A stretch of DNA of 64,000 nt from HK1 sp965215295. Its GTDB lineage: Bacteria; Pseudomonadota; Gammaproteobacteria; HK1. Position 1 is the first letter of the stretch; each line of letters opens with the position of its first letter. The stretch covers positions 3,658,001 through 3,722,000 of the forward strand of contig OZ244045.1 of the NCBI GenBank assembly GCA_965215295.1, written 5' to 3'. This document shows positions 45,486 to 53,341 of this stretch, piece after piece. The translations under genes and the position numbers were made by a program. The notes beneath the pieces are model-generated. The model worked only from the letters and a program-made list of their open reading frames with translations, ran no database searches and was not told the DNA's origin.

Positions 45486-45788
45486 TCACATTCCCATGCC
45501 GTGGTCGCGGTCTGGTTTCTTCGTCGCCCCCCCCCCCCCCCCCCCCCCCCGAAGCTCCTCGCGCTCGCGCTCGCGACGCTCGAGGCGCTCGATCCGCATC
45601 AGGATCGCCTCCTCGGAGGCGGAAGGACGACCTCGCGAAGGACGGCCTCGCGTCGGCGTTTCTGAGTTTTGGGGGGGGTAAAACTCAGAAATCTCGTCCC
45701 CGCGCGGCGGGCCGATGCGGAACTCCAGACCGAGGGCGATCGCGAGCGCCACGATGGTCGATCCGTGGGGGTCTCGGCCCGCCGCCAC
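45486..45788 (-). CDS. Probable phage repressor (HTH), 5' end unresolved
   Basis: From GTG 45788 the frame gives 100 residues. Upstream in the same frame to 45854 it continues without a start codon. Read together they give GGNIGRIRSVAAGRDPHGST and IVALAIALGLEF, which looks like the second half of a Cro/CI-type helix-turn-helix. The tail has a coiled coil (EEAILMRIERLERREREREE) and a poly-Gly run encoded by the C tract at 45527. Divergent from the early genes, this is the expected place of a Mu-type c repressor. The missing N-terminus suggests an indel, a non-standard start or an assembly error. Confidence 0.5.
   Translation of the reverse strand: MAAGRDPHGSTIVALAIALGLEFRIGPPRGDEISEFYPPQNSETPTRGRPSRGRPSASEEAILMRIERLERREREREELRGGGGGGGATKKPDRDHGMGM
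45527..45550. repeat. Homopolymer tract of 24 C in the repressor
   Basis: On the minus strand 24 G encode the Gly run near the repressor C-terminus. A change of one or two bases would replace the last residues (ATKKPDRDHGMGM) with another frame. It could be phase-variable or a sequencing artefact. Confidence 0.8.
45659..45691. promoter_or_regulatory. 12-bp perfect inverted repeat in the repressor region
   Basis: TTTCTGAGTTTT (45659-45670) and AAAACTCAGAAA (45680-45691) are perfect inverted copies around a 9-bp G-rich spacer. AT-rich arms are conspicuous in this GC-rich phage. Candidate repressor or early-gene operator, or a hairpin. Confidence 0.5.
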
Positions 45789-45841
45789 GCTGCGTATACG
45801 GCCTATGTTTCCGCCCGCCGAAGCGCGTCCTGTCGTGGGTC

Positions 45842-46273
45842 CGCGCGACCCGGCTCATCCATGAGTTCGAGCGGACGGTCCTGTCCGGCGGCTTCCGCCG
45901 CCACGGCCGGGACTGGCCGGTGACGCGCGCGCAGTGGGAAGAGGCGCTGCGGATCGTCATCGAGCGCCGCGACGCGGGGAAGTTGGAGACGCCGCTGAAG
46001 GACCACGCCTATCTCTATGAGGTGGCGCGCGGCCTCGCCGGGAAGGCCGAGGCGCAGGCGGAGCGCGACACGGAGGCGGAACGCAAGGCACGGAGCACGG
46101 TGGGCGCGGGCAACGTCGTCCGGATGTCCGGCGCGGCGGAGCGCTACGAGGCGCTGCTCGCCGAGGCGCGCCGCCTCGGCGTCGACACCGACGAGCGCGG
46201 GGCGACCCTGCCCGCGGCGGCGCTGGAGAAGGCCATCCGGGCCGCTCGGGCGCCGCAGGGTGATGCGTCGTGA
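45842..46273 (+). CDS. First early gene (hypothetical), start unresolved
   Basis: A protein-like frame reads RATRLIHEFERTVLSGGFRR, HGRDWPVTRAQWEEALRIVI, then KDHAYLYEVARGLAGKAEAQ and AAALEKAIRAARAPQGDAS. No ATG, GTG or TTG precedes this in frame within the early region; GTG 45920 is the first. It lies at the position of Mu ner. The family is not recognised. The lack of a start here and in the facing repressor points to an indel around 45800-45870. It is coupled to the next gene (TGATG). Confidence 0.5.
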   Translation, partial: RATRLIHEFERTVLSGGFRRHGRDWPVTRAQWEEALRIVIERRDAGKLETPLKDHAYLYEVARGLAGKAEAQAERDTEAERKARSTVGAGNVVRMSGAAERYEALLAEARRLGVDTDERGATLPAAALEKAIRAARAPQGDAS

Positions 46274-46509
46274 TGCACGCGGCGCGCCTCGAACGCTCCC
46301 CGCGTCTCCAGCGCGTCCTCGCGGTGCTGGCCGACCGCGCCGAGCACTCGACGCTCGAGATCGCGCAGGCCGCCCGGGTCTGCGCGGTGAACTCGTGCGT
46401 CGCAGAGCTGCGGGCGGGCGGCCACACCATCACTTGTCGCCAGACGCAGGCCGGCGACGGCGCGCGCGTCTGGCTCTATCGACTGATACCAGAGGAGGCG
46501 GTCGCATGA
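46273..46509 (+). CDS. Small helix-turn-helix protein
   Basis: A 78-residue protein (GTG 46270 is the alternative start). QRVLAVLADRAEHSTLEIAQ, AARVCAVNSCVAELRAGGHT and ITCRQTQAGDGARVWLYRLI match the small prophage HTH proteins with an SELRANG-I-C motif. Probably a DNA-binding early regulator. It overlaps its neighbours at both ends (TGATG and ATGA). Confidence 0.72.
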   Translation: MHAARLERSPRLQRVLAVLADRAEHSTLEIAQAARVCAVNSCVAELRAGGHTITCRQTQAGDGARVWLYRLIPEEAVA

Positions 46510-46742
46510 CGGAAACGATGATGGAGCGGCTACACCATATATATGTGCTGAACCCGCGCCTTGCGGCGGCGGGGATCAGCTACGGCGAAGTGCATGACGA
46601 CCCGGAGTGCATGTTTCGGCCTTCGGGTCCGGCCCTGCGGGCCGAGCGCCCGCACGCGCTCCTCCCGGCGCAGGCCCGCGTCGCCGAACGGCTCCGGCGC
46701 GACGAGGAGATCGCGGCGGCGGTGCGAGGGGGTGCGGCATGA
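46506..46742 (+). CDS. Early hypothetical protein, 78 residues
   Basis: MTETMMERLHHIYVLNPRLA to VAERLRRDEEIAAAVRGGAA. No family recognised. It overlaps the previous stop (ATGA) and the next start (ATGA), so it is part of the tightly packed early operon. Confidence 0.6.
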   Translation: MTETMMERLHHIYVLNPRLAAAGISYGEVHDDPECMFRPSGPALRAERPHALLPAQARVAERLRRDEEIAAAVRGGAA

Positions 46743-47254
46743 CCCTCGACGACATCGAACGGCTCGTCCGCGCCTACGCGGACGCGCGCGAGGATCTCAA
46801 CGCCGTCATCGCCGAGATCCAGGACATCCGGCGCAGGGCGGTCCGCGAGCGGCTGCGCACCATTCGCGCGCGCGTGGCCCATGCGGGCGCCGCCCACGAG
46901 CGGGTGCGCGACGCCATCCGCGAGCACAAGGATCTGTTCGCGAAGCCGCGCACGCACAGCGTCCACGGGGTGAAGTTCGGGATCAGGAAGGCGCCGGGGC
47001 GACTGGAGGGCGATCAGGCGGCGGCGATCGGGCGGATCCGCAAGAGGATGCCGCAGGACGCGGCGCGCCTGATCCGGGTGAAGGAGTCGCTGAACCTCCC
47101 GGCGGTGCGCGGCCTGTCGACCGCCGACCTCGCGGCGATCGGGATGGCGCTGGTCGAGACCGACGACCAGATCGTCCTCTCCGCCGCCTCGGACGAGCTC
47201 GACAGGCTCGTCGATGCGCTGCTCACCGATCTGGATGGGGGAGCGGCGGCATGA
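46739..47254 (+). CDS. Gam-like early protein (host nuclease inhibitor candidate)
   Basis: A 171-residue protein. The N-terminal coiled coil (RLVRAYADAREDLNAVIAEI) is followed by HSVHGVKFGIRKAPGRLEGD, IGRIRKRMPQDAARLIRVKE, SLNLPAVRGLSTADLAAIGM. This matches the early proteins of transposable phages related to Mu Gam, which binds double-strand ends and blocks RecBCD. Position before transposase genes fits. Similarity is moderate, hence the cautious call. Confidence 0.6.
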   Translation: MTLDDIERLVRAYADAREDLNAVIAEIQDIRRRAVRERLRTIRARVAHAGAAHERVRDAIREHKDLFAKPRTHSVHGVKFGIRKAPGRLEGDQAAAIGRIRKRMPQDAARLIRVKESLNLPAVRGLSTADLAAIGMALVETDDQIVLSAASDELDRLVDALLTDLDGGAAA

Positions 47255-47559
47255 GCGACGCGCACGAAGCCCCGGCGGCGGGCGGCGATCGGTACCTCTC
47301 GCCGTCCTCCCGGACCCTGCTGCAGATCGTCGAGGCGCTCGCGCCCCTGACCATCCAGGGGGCGCCGGTGAAGGCGCTGATGCGCAAGTCCGGTGCATCC
47401 CGTGACCAGGTGTTCCGATCCCTGAAGAACCTCGAGGCGGGCGGGTGGGCGGAGCAGCAGGGCGACGTGTGGCGTCTCACGCCGCGGATCACGCTGATCT
47501 CCGCGGGGGTCGAGCGCTCGATCTCGGATGCGGCCAGGCGCTGGCTGGACCCGCGATGA
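47251..47559 (+). CDS. Winged-helix regulator (IclR N-domain-like)
   Basis: A 102-residue protein: LQIVEALAPLTIQGAPVKAL, MRKSGASRDQVFRSLKNLEA, GGWAEQQGDVWRLTP gives helix-turn-helix plus wing. The C-terminus is a helix (ERSISDAARRWLDPR). It overlaps both neighbours by ATGA. Likely a DNA-binding early protein. Confidence 0.7.
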   Translation: MSDAHEAPAAGGDRYLSPSSRTLLQIVEALAPLTIQGAPVKALMRKSGASRDQVFRSLKNLEAGGWAEQQGDVWRLTPRITLISAGVERSISDAARRWLDPR

Positions 47560-48341
47560 AGGGCGCGACGACACAGCCGCTCGACCTGGGGCCGGGATCC
47601 GGCGACGGGGAGATCGACATGGCCGGTTCGACGGCGGCCGACTGGCGCGTCGCCGATCTGACGGCGGAGCTGCGCGCCCACTGGCTCGCGTGGCAGACGT
47701 TCGCCGACCAGTGCCGGGCGCGGATCATGGAGACGGCCTGGCAGCTCCGCGAGGCGTGCGGGAGCGAGGAGGCGTTCGCGGCGCACTGCTCGGCGCACCT
47801 CGACTGGCTCTCTCCGGAGCGCCGGCGCGAGCTGCCGGCGATGGTGCGCACCTGGGCGGTGGCGCGCGAGAGCCGCGCGCTGCGCGAGGCGGCGGCCACG
47901 AGCCCGAGCCAGGCGATGGCGCTGGTGTCGGCGAGCATCGACGCGGGGCTGGATCTCCGCGACGAGACCGACGAGGAGATCATCCGGCTCCTCACCGCGA
48001 GCGCGCCGCGGCGCCGGAAGCTGCTGCGCGGCCTCATCGAGGAGAGCGCGGCGGCAAGGGCGGATGGTGAAGCGGACGGGGAGAGCGGGGGCGGCGAGGA
48101 GGCAGATGGAGACCCCTTCGGCCACCTCCTGCCCTCGCCATCGATCGCGGAGGCGGAGCGGGCGTTGCGCCGCTCGGCGCTGCCGGCGCTGCGTGACGCG
48201 GCCTGCGCCCTCGCGCGGGCGGAGCCCTTGGCGGAGCGCCAGCGCGAGCGGATGGTGGCGCTGCTCGACGAGGCGAACGGGCTCATCGACCGCATCGAGC
48301 GCCTGTGCATGCGCGATGGCTCCGAGGGGGGGGGTGAGTGA
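47556..48341 (+). CDS. Early hypothetical protein, 261 residues, before transposase
   Basis: Mostly helical: DWRVADLTAELRAHWLAWQT, FADQCRARIMETAWQLREAC, WLSPERRRELPAMVRTWAVA. An acidic Gly/Asp linker (ADGEADGESGGGEEADGDPF) precedes a C-terminal helical part. No family recognised. It overlaps the transposase start (GTGA), which indicates coupled translation. Confidence 0.62.
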   Translation: MKGATTQPLDLGPGSGDGEIDMAGSTAADWRVADLTAELRAHWLAWQTFADQCRARIMETAWQLREACGSEEAFAAHCSAHLDWLSPERRRELPAMVRTWAVARESRALREAAATSPSQAMALVSASIDAGLDLRDETDEEIIRLLTASAPRRRKLLRGLIEESAAARADGEADGESGGGEEADGDPFGHLLPSPSIAEAERALRRSALPALRDAACALARAEPLAERQRERMVALLDEANGLIDRIERLCMRDGSEGGGE

Positions 48342-49957
48342 CCCTCTCCCCGTCCGCGGTCGAGGCGATCCGGGAGGCGTTCCGGGACACGCCGCACGGC
48401 GCGCGGGGGGGGCTCGTCCGTGAGCTCGCCGAGCGGTACGGGGTGAGCCGCACCACGATCTACCGGGCGGCGCGCCTCGGCGGGACGAGCCGCCGGCGCG
48501 CGGCGCGGCGTCCGGAGTATCGCGATTGGGTCGAGATCGCGGTCGGGTTCGCGCATCGCGCGCCGATGCCGATGCCGCTGGACCTCGCGATCGAGGGGGC
48601 GGTCGAGGCGCAGGACCTGCCGCCCGAGGCCCTGGGGATCCCGCCGGGGACGGCGCACCGGATCCGGCGCGAGCTCGGGCTGCGGCCCACGGGCCGGCGC
48701 ACGCAGCGGATCCACGCGGACTACCCGATGCAGGCCGTCCAGTTCGACGCCAGCACCTCGGCGCACATCTACCCGGTGCGGCGCCTCGAGGACGGCGACT
48801 GGCTGCTCGCGCTGCACCGCTCGCCCATCCCGGCCGGGGCGCGGGGCTACAAAAACAGACCGTTGGGGCCGGACCGGATGCGGGTCCTCGTCTACGGGAT
48901 CTGGGACATCTGCACCGGCTACACGCGCGCTGTCTACATGGTGTCCGCCGGCGAGAACGCGGCGGACGCAGCGGTGGCGCTGGCGGCGATGCTCGCGCGC
49001 ACCGGGGATCCGCGCCGGCCGCTGCACGGCGTGCCGGACGATCTGTGGTCCGATCAGGGCCCGCTGTTCCGCTCGGGCGCGAGCCGCGAGCTGCTCGACC
49101 GCCTGGGCGTCGCGCTCGTGACGGGCGCCCCATACAAAAAGGAGCGGATGGGCGGGGTCGAGCGCGCCTGGCGCACGCTGTGGGCGCGCTTCGAACGCGG
49201 CCTGTTCGCGCGCGCCGAGGACGAGATCCGGCTCTCGGCGCTGAACGAGCGGCTCGCCGAGCACGAGCGGCGCCAGGCGGAGCGGCCGGCGCGCGTGCGG
49301 GTGGGGGGGCGCGCGGTCTCGCGGGCGCAGGCGTGGACCGCGCTCGTGAACGGACGCCCGGCGGACAATCCGCTGCGGGCGATGCCGCCGAACGCCATCG
49401 CGACGCTGCACCGCCAGGGCCACCGCACCCTCGACAGCAACGGGCTCCTGCAGTGGGCCGGCGAGTGGTGGGAGTGCCCCGACTGGCACTCGCGCCGGGT
49501 GGCGGTGCGCCAGGCGCTCGCCGGCGAGGTGGACAGCCTGACGCTGGAGGACCCCCGCACCGGCGAGCGGAGCGTCGCGCGGCGCTACCGGCCCCGGCGC
49601 TACGGCGAGGTCCGGGGCATTCCGGCGACGGCGCTCGACCGGCTGCTCGATGCGGCGGTGGAGCGCCCGGGCGGCGGGGCGGACCTGTTCGCGCCGCGGG
49701 GCGAGGCCGGCGGCACCGTGGTGGCGTTGCGCCCGCGCACGGCGCCGGCGGCGCACCTGCCGGACCCGCTCGACGCCGACCACTACCCGGACGCCGGCGC
49801 CGCGCTCGCGGCGTTCGCGGCGCTCTACCCGTACCCGCTCTCCGCCGCCGATCGGGCGGCGGTGGAGGCGCACCTTCGCGAGGCGGATCTCCGCCGCGAT
49901 GCGGTGGCCGAGCTCGCGAGCCGGCTGCTGCGCGAAGTCACGGACGGCGCGGGGTAG
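48338..49957 (+). CDS. Transposase A (DDE, MuA/B3-type)
   Basis: A 539-residue protein from GTG 48338. N-terminal helix-turn-helix: LVRELAERYGVSRTTIYRAA. The integrase core has catalytic D137 (AVQFDASTS), D239 (DLWSDQGPLF) and E275 (MGGVERAW). A small beta domain (VSRAQAWTALVNGRPADNPL) and a C-terminal helical region (LREADLRRDAVAELASRLLR) that may contact the ATPase follow. It is shorter than MuA (663). It carries out integration and replicative transposition at the TGTAG ends. Confidence 0.92.
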   Translation: MTLSPSAVEAIREAFRDTPHGARGGLVRELAERYGVSRTTIYRAARLGGTSRRRAARRPEYRDWVEIAVGFAHRAPMPMPLDLAIEGAVEAQDLPPEALGIPPGTAHRIRRELGLRPTGRRTQRIHADYPMQAVQFDASTSAHIYPVRRLEDGDWLLALHRSPIPAGARGYKNRPLGPDRMRVLVYGIWDICTGYTRAVYMVSAGENAADAAVALAAMLARTGDPRRPLHGVPDDLWSDQGPLFRSGASRELLDRLGVALVTGAPYKKERMGGVERAWRTLWARFERGLFARAEDEIRLSALNERLAEHERRQAERPARVRVGGRAVSRAQAWTALVNGRPADNPLRAMPPNAIATLHRQGHRTLDSNGLLQWAGEWWECPDWHSRRVAVRQALAGEVDSLTLEDPRTGERSVARRYRPRRYGEVRGIPATALDRLLDAAVERPGGGADLFAPRGEAGGTVVALRPRTAPAAHLPDPLDADHYPDAGAALAAFAALYPYPLSAADRAAVEAHLREADLRRDAVAELASRLLREVTDGAG

Positions 49958-49995
49958 CGGCGTCCATCTCATCACTCATCACGGGAGGGCCGGCT

Positions 49996-50775
49996 GTGAA
50001 TCATCCGAGGCGAAGACGGCGGTCGATGGGGACGATGTACTTCAACGAGTGCCGGGAGGAGGGCATCCTCCCGATCCGCCGGCTCGACGACGGCGACTGG
50101 CTGCTTGTCACCGGGGACTGGGATCGGCTGATCAAGGCGAACCGGCGCCGCGCGGTGGCGGCGCAGGGGATGCACCTCTACACCTTCGGCCTCCAGTGCG
50201 CCCGCACGGGCTATGCGCGCGCGGTCTGCATGGTGGGGCCGGACGCGGCGTCGAACGCGGCGGCGGCGCTGGTGACGATGTGCGCCCGGACCGGGGACCC
50301 GGACCGGCCGATGCACGGGATCCCGAACGACCTGTACTCCGACAGGGGGGGCACGCTCCGCGGGGGCGCGGTCCGGAGCCTGCTCGCTCGCCTCAGGATC
50401 GTGCTCGTCGAGGAGCCGTCGTGGCGCCGGGGGATCGGGGGCCTGGGGCAGATCTGGCAGGGGGAGGCGCGCCGGATCGATGCCTTCGTGCTCCGGCGCC
50501 TCGATGATGGCGAGATCCTGCTCTCGGAGCTGAACGAGCGCCTCGTCGAGTACGAGCGGCTCACATCGGCGGAGCCGGCCCACACGGCGGTGAATGGCCA
50601 GCCGACGTCCCGGGCGGCTGCGTGGGTGGCGTGCACGGCGCCCGGCGTCGGCCCCCTGCTGGAGATCCCCGCAGACATCCTCGCCGAAGCCTGCCTGCGG
50701 AAGGACGTCGCCCGGATCCACCAGACTCTGCGAGCTCTCCCCGCAGACGCCCTCATTCAGGAGGCCACGGCATGA
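49996..50775 (+). CDS. Degenerate transposase paralogue lacking two DDE residues
   Basis: A 259-residue protein from GTG 49996 (GGAGGGC at 49983-49989). It aligns along its length with the catalytic and small beta domains of transposase A: LPIRRLDDGDWLLVTGDW against YPVRRLEDGDWLLALH, ARTGYARAVCMVGPDAASNA against CTGYTRAVYMVSAGENAA, CARTGDPDRPMHGIPNDLYS against LARTGDPRRPLHGVPDDLWS. Of the catalytic residues only the second Asp (D116) is kept; the first is Asn17 (YFNEC) and the Glu is replaced by Gly151 (GGLGQIW). It lacks the DNA-binding N-terminus and the C-terminal tail. It overlaps the B gene (ATGA). Function is unknown; a regulatory or structural subunit is plausible. Confidence 0.82.
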   Translation: MNHPRRRRRSMGTMYFNECREEGILPIRRLDDGDWLLVTGDWDRLIKANRRRAVAAQGMHLYTFGLQCARTGYARAVCMVGPDAASNAAAALVTMCARTGDPDRPMHGIPNDLYSDRGGTLRGGAVRSLLARLRIVLVEEPSWRRGIGGLGQIWQGEARRIDAFVLRRLDDGEILLSELNERLVEYERLTSAEPAHTAVNGQPTSRAAAWVACTAPGVGPLLEIPADILAEACLRKDVARIHQTLRALPADALIQEATA

Positions 50776-51623
50776 AGCACATCGCCTATCAGCACTTCCA
50801 CCTCGGGGCCGCGCCCTGGGCGGCGCACCAGGAGACGGCCGACGCGGTCCGGGTCGCGATGGCGGTCCAGGCGGCGGTGGCGGCCGGGGCGATGGTGGCC
50901 ATCGTCGGCCGGCGGGGCTTGGGCAAGACGCACGCGCTGTGGGCGGCGATCGATGCCGTCGACTGCGCGGTGGTGACGCCCCTGCGGCTCGACCGCGAAC
51001 GGCTGCGGATCGGGGACGTGCTCCTTGCCGTGGTTGCGCAGCTCTCCGAGGAGACGCCGCGCGCGTCGGCGGAAGCGCGGACCGGGCAGGCGCGCCGGCT
51101 GCTGCGCGCCGCGCGCCGGCCGGTCCTGGTCATCGACGAGGCCCACGACCTGCACCCTCGCACGGTCCGGAGCCTGAAGCGCCTTCGCGAGCTCGTCGCC
51201 GGCCGCGGCCAGCGCGCGACGCTGCTGCCGGTGATTCTGGTCGGACAGTCGGATCCGGTGGAGCGGATCGCGGAGGTGGCTCTGCGTACGGACACGATGC
51301 ACCTGGGCGGACTGACCCAGGAGGAGGCCATTACGGCGTTGGAACGCCTGGGCGATGCGATCGATGCGCCGGCGCGCGCCGAGCTGGCGAGGAGCGAGCG
51401 GGCGCGGTGCTGGCTGGAGCTCCAGACCCTCACCGACGAGTGCCTGGCGGCGGCGATGGCGGAAGGCGCGGAGCGGGTGACCGCAGGCGTCGTGCGGCGG
51501 GTGCTCGGCCGCAGCGCCCCTCCCGAGGACGCGGCGGGGCCGAAGGCGGGGCCGGCGGTGCGCCCGGGGGCGGTGGCGGCGGTGCTCGGCGGCGTTCCGC
51601 GGCGCGCGGCGGACAGTGCGTGA
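50772..51623 (+). CDS. Transposition ATPase B (TniB/MuB-like AAA)
   Basis: A 283-residue protein. Walker A GRRGLGKTH, Walker B VLVIDEAHDL, sensor-like LLPVILVGQSDP and LGGLTQEEAITALERLGDAI. As in MuB, it should bind DNA with ATP, select targets and activate the transposase. The N-terminus (HFHLGAAPWAAHQETADAVR) is short and the C-terminus Pro/Ala-rich. Coupled to the paralogue upstream and to the HNH gene (TGATG). Confidence 0.9.
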   Translation: MKHIAYQHFHLGAAPWAAHQETADAVRVAMAVQAAVAAGAMVAIVGRRGLGKTHALWAAIDAVDCAVVTPLRLDRERLRIGDVLLAVVAQLSEETPRASAEARTGQARRLLRAARRPVLVIDEAHDLHPRTVRSLKRLRELVAGRGQRATLLPVILVGQSDPVERIAEVALRTDTMHLGGLTQEEAITALERLGDAIDAPARAELARSERARCWLELQTLTDECLAAAMAEGAERVTAGVVRRVLGRSAPPEDAAGPKAGPAVRPGAVAAVLGGVPRRAADSA

Positions 51624-51976
51624 TGCCCGAGAGCGACTACCCCTCGGACTGGCCCGCGATCTCGGCGCGGATCCGCGCAAGGAGCGGTGGCCGGTGCGAG
51701 TGCACCGGGGAGTGCGGGCTGCACCGCGGGGTGCGCTGCTGCGAGGTGGACGGGACGGACGCCGAGTGGGCGAGCGGGCGGGTCGTCTTGACGGTCGCCC
51801 ACCGGAACCACGCGCCCGCGGACTGCCGCGACGAGAACCTGATGGCGCTATGCCAGACCTGTCACCTGCGCTACGACACGGTGCTGCACGTGACGAACGC
51901 GGCGAGGGCGAGGCGGGAGCGGCGGGCCTGCCGGGACCTGTTCGACGCGCAGGCGCCGACGGTGCCGGCGCCATGA
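51623..51976 (+). CDS. HNH-type endonuclease-like protein
   Basis: A 117-residue protein. Cysteines in GGRCECTGECGLHRGVRCCE and VLTVAHRNHAPADCRDENLM, then ALCQTCHLRYD, form the HNH core with a zinc site (His, Asn and CxxC-H). It overlaps both neighbours. HNH proteins near phage replication genes can nick or cut DNA; the role here is unknown. Confidence 0.75.
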   Translation: MPESDYPSDWPAISARIRARSGGRCECTGECGLHRGVRCCEVDGTDAEWASGRVVLTVAHRNHAPADCRDENLMALCQTCHLRYDTVLHVTNAARARRERRACRDLFDAQAPTVPAP

Positions 51977-52464
51977 CGCCGCTGCTGCTCTCGATGAGGC
52001 CGCGATACGCGGACCTCGTCTTCGCGGGCGAGAAGAGGGTCGAGCTACGGCGCCGGATTACCCCGACCGTGATCGATCGAGAGGTGTTCGTCTACGCCTC
52101 CAGCCCGGCGCGGGTGATTCGCGGGGGGTTCTGGGTCGACGAGGTCCGGATCGGTAGCCCCGAATCTGTCTGGAGCGATGTCGGGGGCGCGACCGGGCTC
52201 ACCAAGACGGAGTTCGACGCCTACTTCGAGGGCTGTGGCGCCGCACATGCGCTGCGGGTGGTGGGCGTGTGGGCGTTCGACCCTCCCTTGAGGATCGACG
52301 ACGTGCGCAGAGCGCTGCCGGGGTTCCGGGCGCCTCGATCCTGGCGCTACGTGCGGGAGGAGGAGATCGAGTGGCTCGGGCACAACAGCACACTCGGGCG
52401 TGTCTGCGCGGCGGCCGTGGCGCTGAACCTGACTGCGCGCCGGGCGGGGATGGACTTGTCATGA
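51973..52464 (+). CDS. ASCH-domain protein
   Basis: A 163-residue protein: LLLSMRPRYADLVFAGEKRV followed by ELRRRITPTV matches the conserved start of ASCH (PUA-like) proteins, and VFVYASSPARVIRGGFWVDE the central strand. C-terminal SWRYVREEEIEWL. ASCH domains are predicted RNA-binding; some are nucleases or deaminase-like. Placed between HNH and GemA genes with ATGA overlaps. Confidence 0.75.
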   Translation: MTPLLLSMRPRYADLVFAGEKRVELRRRITPTVIDREVFVYASSPARVIRGGFWVDEVRIGSPESVWSDVGGATGLTKTEFDAYFEGCGAAHALRVVGVWAFDPPLRIDDVRRALPGFRAPRSWRYVREEEIEWLGHNSTLGRVCAAAVALNLTARRAGMDLS

Positions 52465-52949
52465 CGCGCGAGCCGAAAGCCCGCCCGATCACCGCTACGC
52501 AGGTGCGCGCGATCCGCGCGCGGCAGCGCATGTCGGGGATGCCCGACGAGACCTACCGGTCCATCCTGCGCGCGCGCCACGGGGTCGAGTCGACGCTGGA
52601 CCTGACGGTCGGGCAGGCGAGCGAGCTGATGAACTGGATCTACGGCCGGCCGGCGCGTCCCCGCCGGACGCGGCGGGCGGAGCGGAGCGAGCGGCGCCCG
52701 GTGCGCGATGCGCGCGCGCCGAACGTCGCGACGCTCGCGACCGCCGAGCAGCGCAGGGTCATCGAGGAGATGGTGGCGGAGATCCGGTGGCGCGAGTCCG
52801 ACGGCTACCGGCGGTGGATATCCAGGCAGTTCGGCCTGCGCGGAGAGCCCCGGACCACCGAGGAGGCGTCGGCTGTGATCCGGGGGCTCATCGGGATGCG
52901 CCGCCATCAGGACCGGCGGGGGCGAGGGGGCGAGGATGGAAATCCATGA
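52461..52949 (+). CDS. GemA-like protein (Mu DUF1018)
   Basis: A 162-residue protein: ITATQVRAIRARQRMSGMPD, YRSILRARHGVESTLDLTVG and QASELMNWI match the GemA/DUF1018 family, which in Mu modulates host gene expression and DNA supercoiling. The C-terminal half is helical (IEEMVAEIRWRESDGYRRWI). It overlaps Mor by 14 bp. Confidence 0.82.
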   Translation: MTREPKARPITATQVRAIRARQRMSGMPDETYRSILRARHGVESTLDLTVGQASELMNWIYGRPARPRRTRRAERSERRPVRDARAPNVATLATAEQRRVIEEMVAEIRWRESDGYRRWISRQFGLRGEPRTTEEASAVIRGLIGMRRHQDRRGRGGEDGNP

Positions 52950-53289
52950 CTTCAGCGCGGAGGACCTGCGCCGCGTGCGGTGGCCGCGGTGGCTGCGGAT
53001 CACGCTGGGGGCGCTGCTCGACGAGGGGAGTGACCCGGGCCAGGCGATCGCTGTCGCGGTGCGCATCGCGGAGTCGACGCGGCGGATGGGAGATCAGCGC
53101 ATTCCGTCCCCGTCGCGGATCTACGAGGAGCTGCGGACCGCGAAGCGGGACGGGGTGATCGAGACCGAGTTCACCGGCGAGAACTACTCGGAAATCGCGC
53201 GCCGGTTCCGTCTCTCCGTGCGCCAGGTCCGCCGGATCATCGCCGCCGCGCGAGACCGGGAGCGGGCCGGAGCCTTCGCGCGCGATTGA
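52936..53289 (+). CDS. Mor-family transcription activator
   Basis: A 117-residue protein. The Mor/C signature is clear: GDQRIPSPSRIYEELRTAKR, then ENYSEIARRFRLSVRQVRRI forming the helix-turn-helix. In Mu, Mor switches on middle transcription leading to the late genes. It is the last early gene; the 52-bp gap after it is the natural place for a Mor-dependent promoter. Confidence 0.88.
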   Translation: MEIHDFSAEDLRRVRWPRWLRITLGALLDEGSDPGQAIAVAVRIAESTRRMGDQRIPSPSRIYEELRTAKRDGVIETEFTGENYSEIARRFRLSVRQVRRIIAAARDRERAGAFARD

Positions 53290-53341
53290 CGGGTGACACG
53301 ATCGGCGCATTCGTGTCCGGCGTCCGCACTATTCTGTCCCG
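53290..53341 (+). promoter_or_regulatory. Putative Mor-dependent promoter gap
   Basis: The only real intergenic gap in the rightward operon up to this point. It contains TATTCT (about 53330) but no -35 consensus, as expected for an activator-dependent promoter. Assignment rests on position after Mor. Confidence 0.4.
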
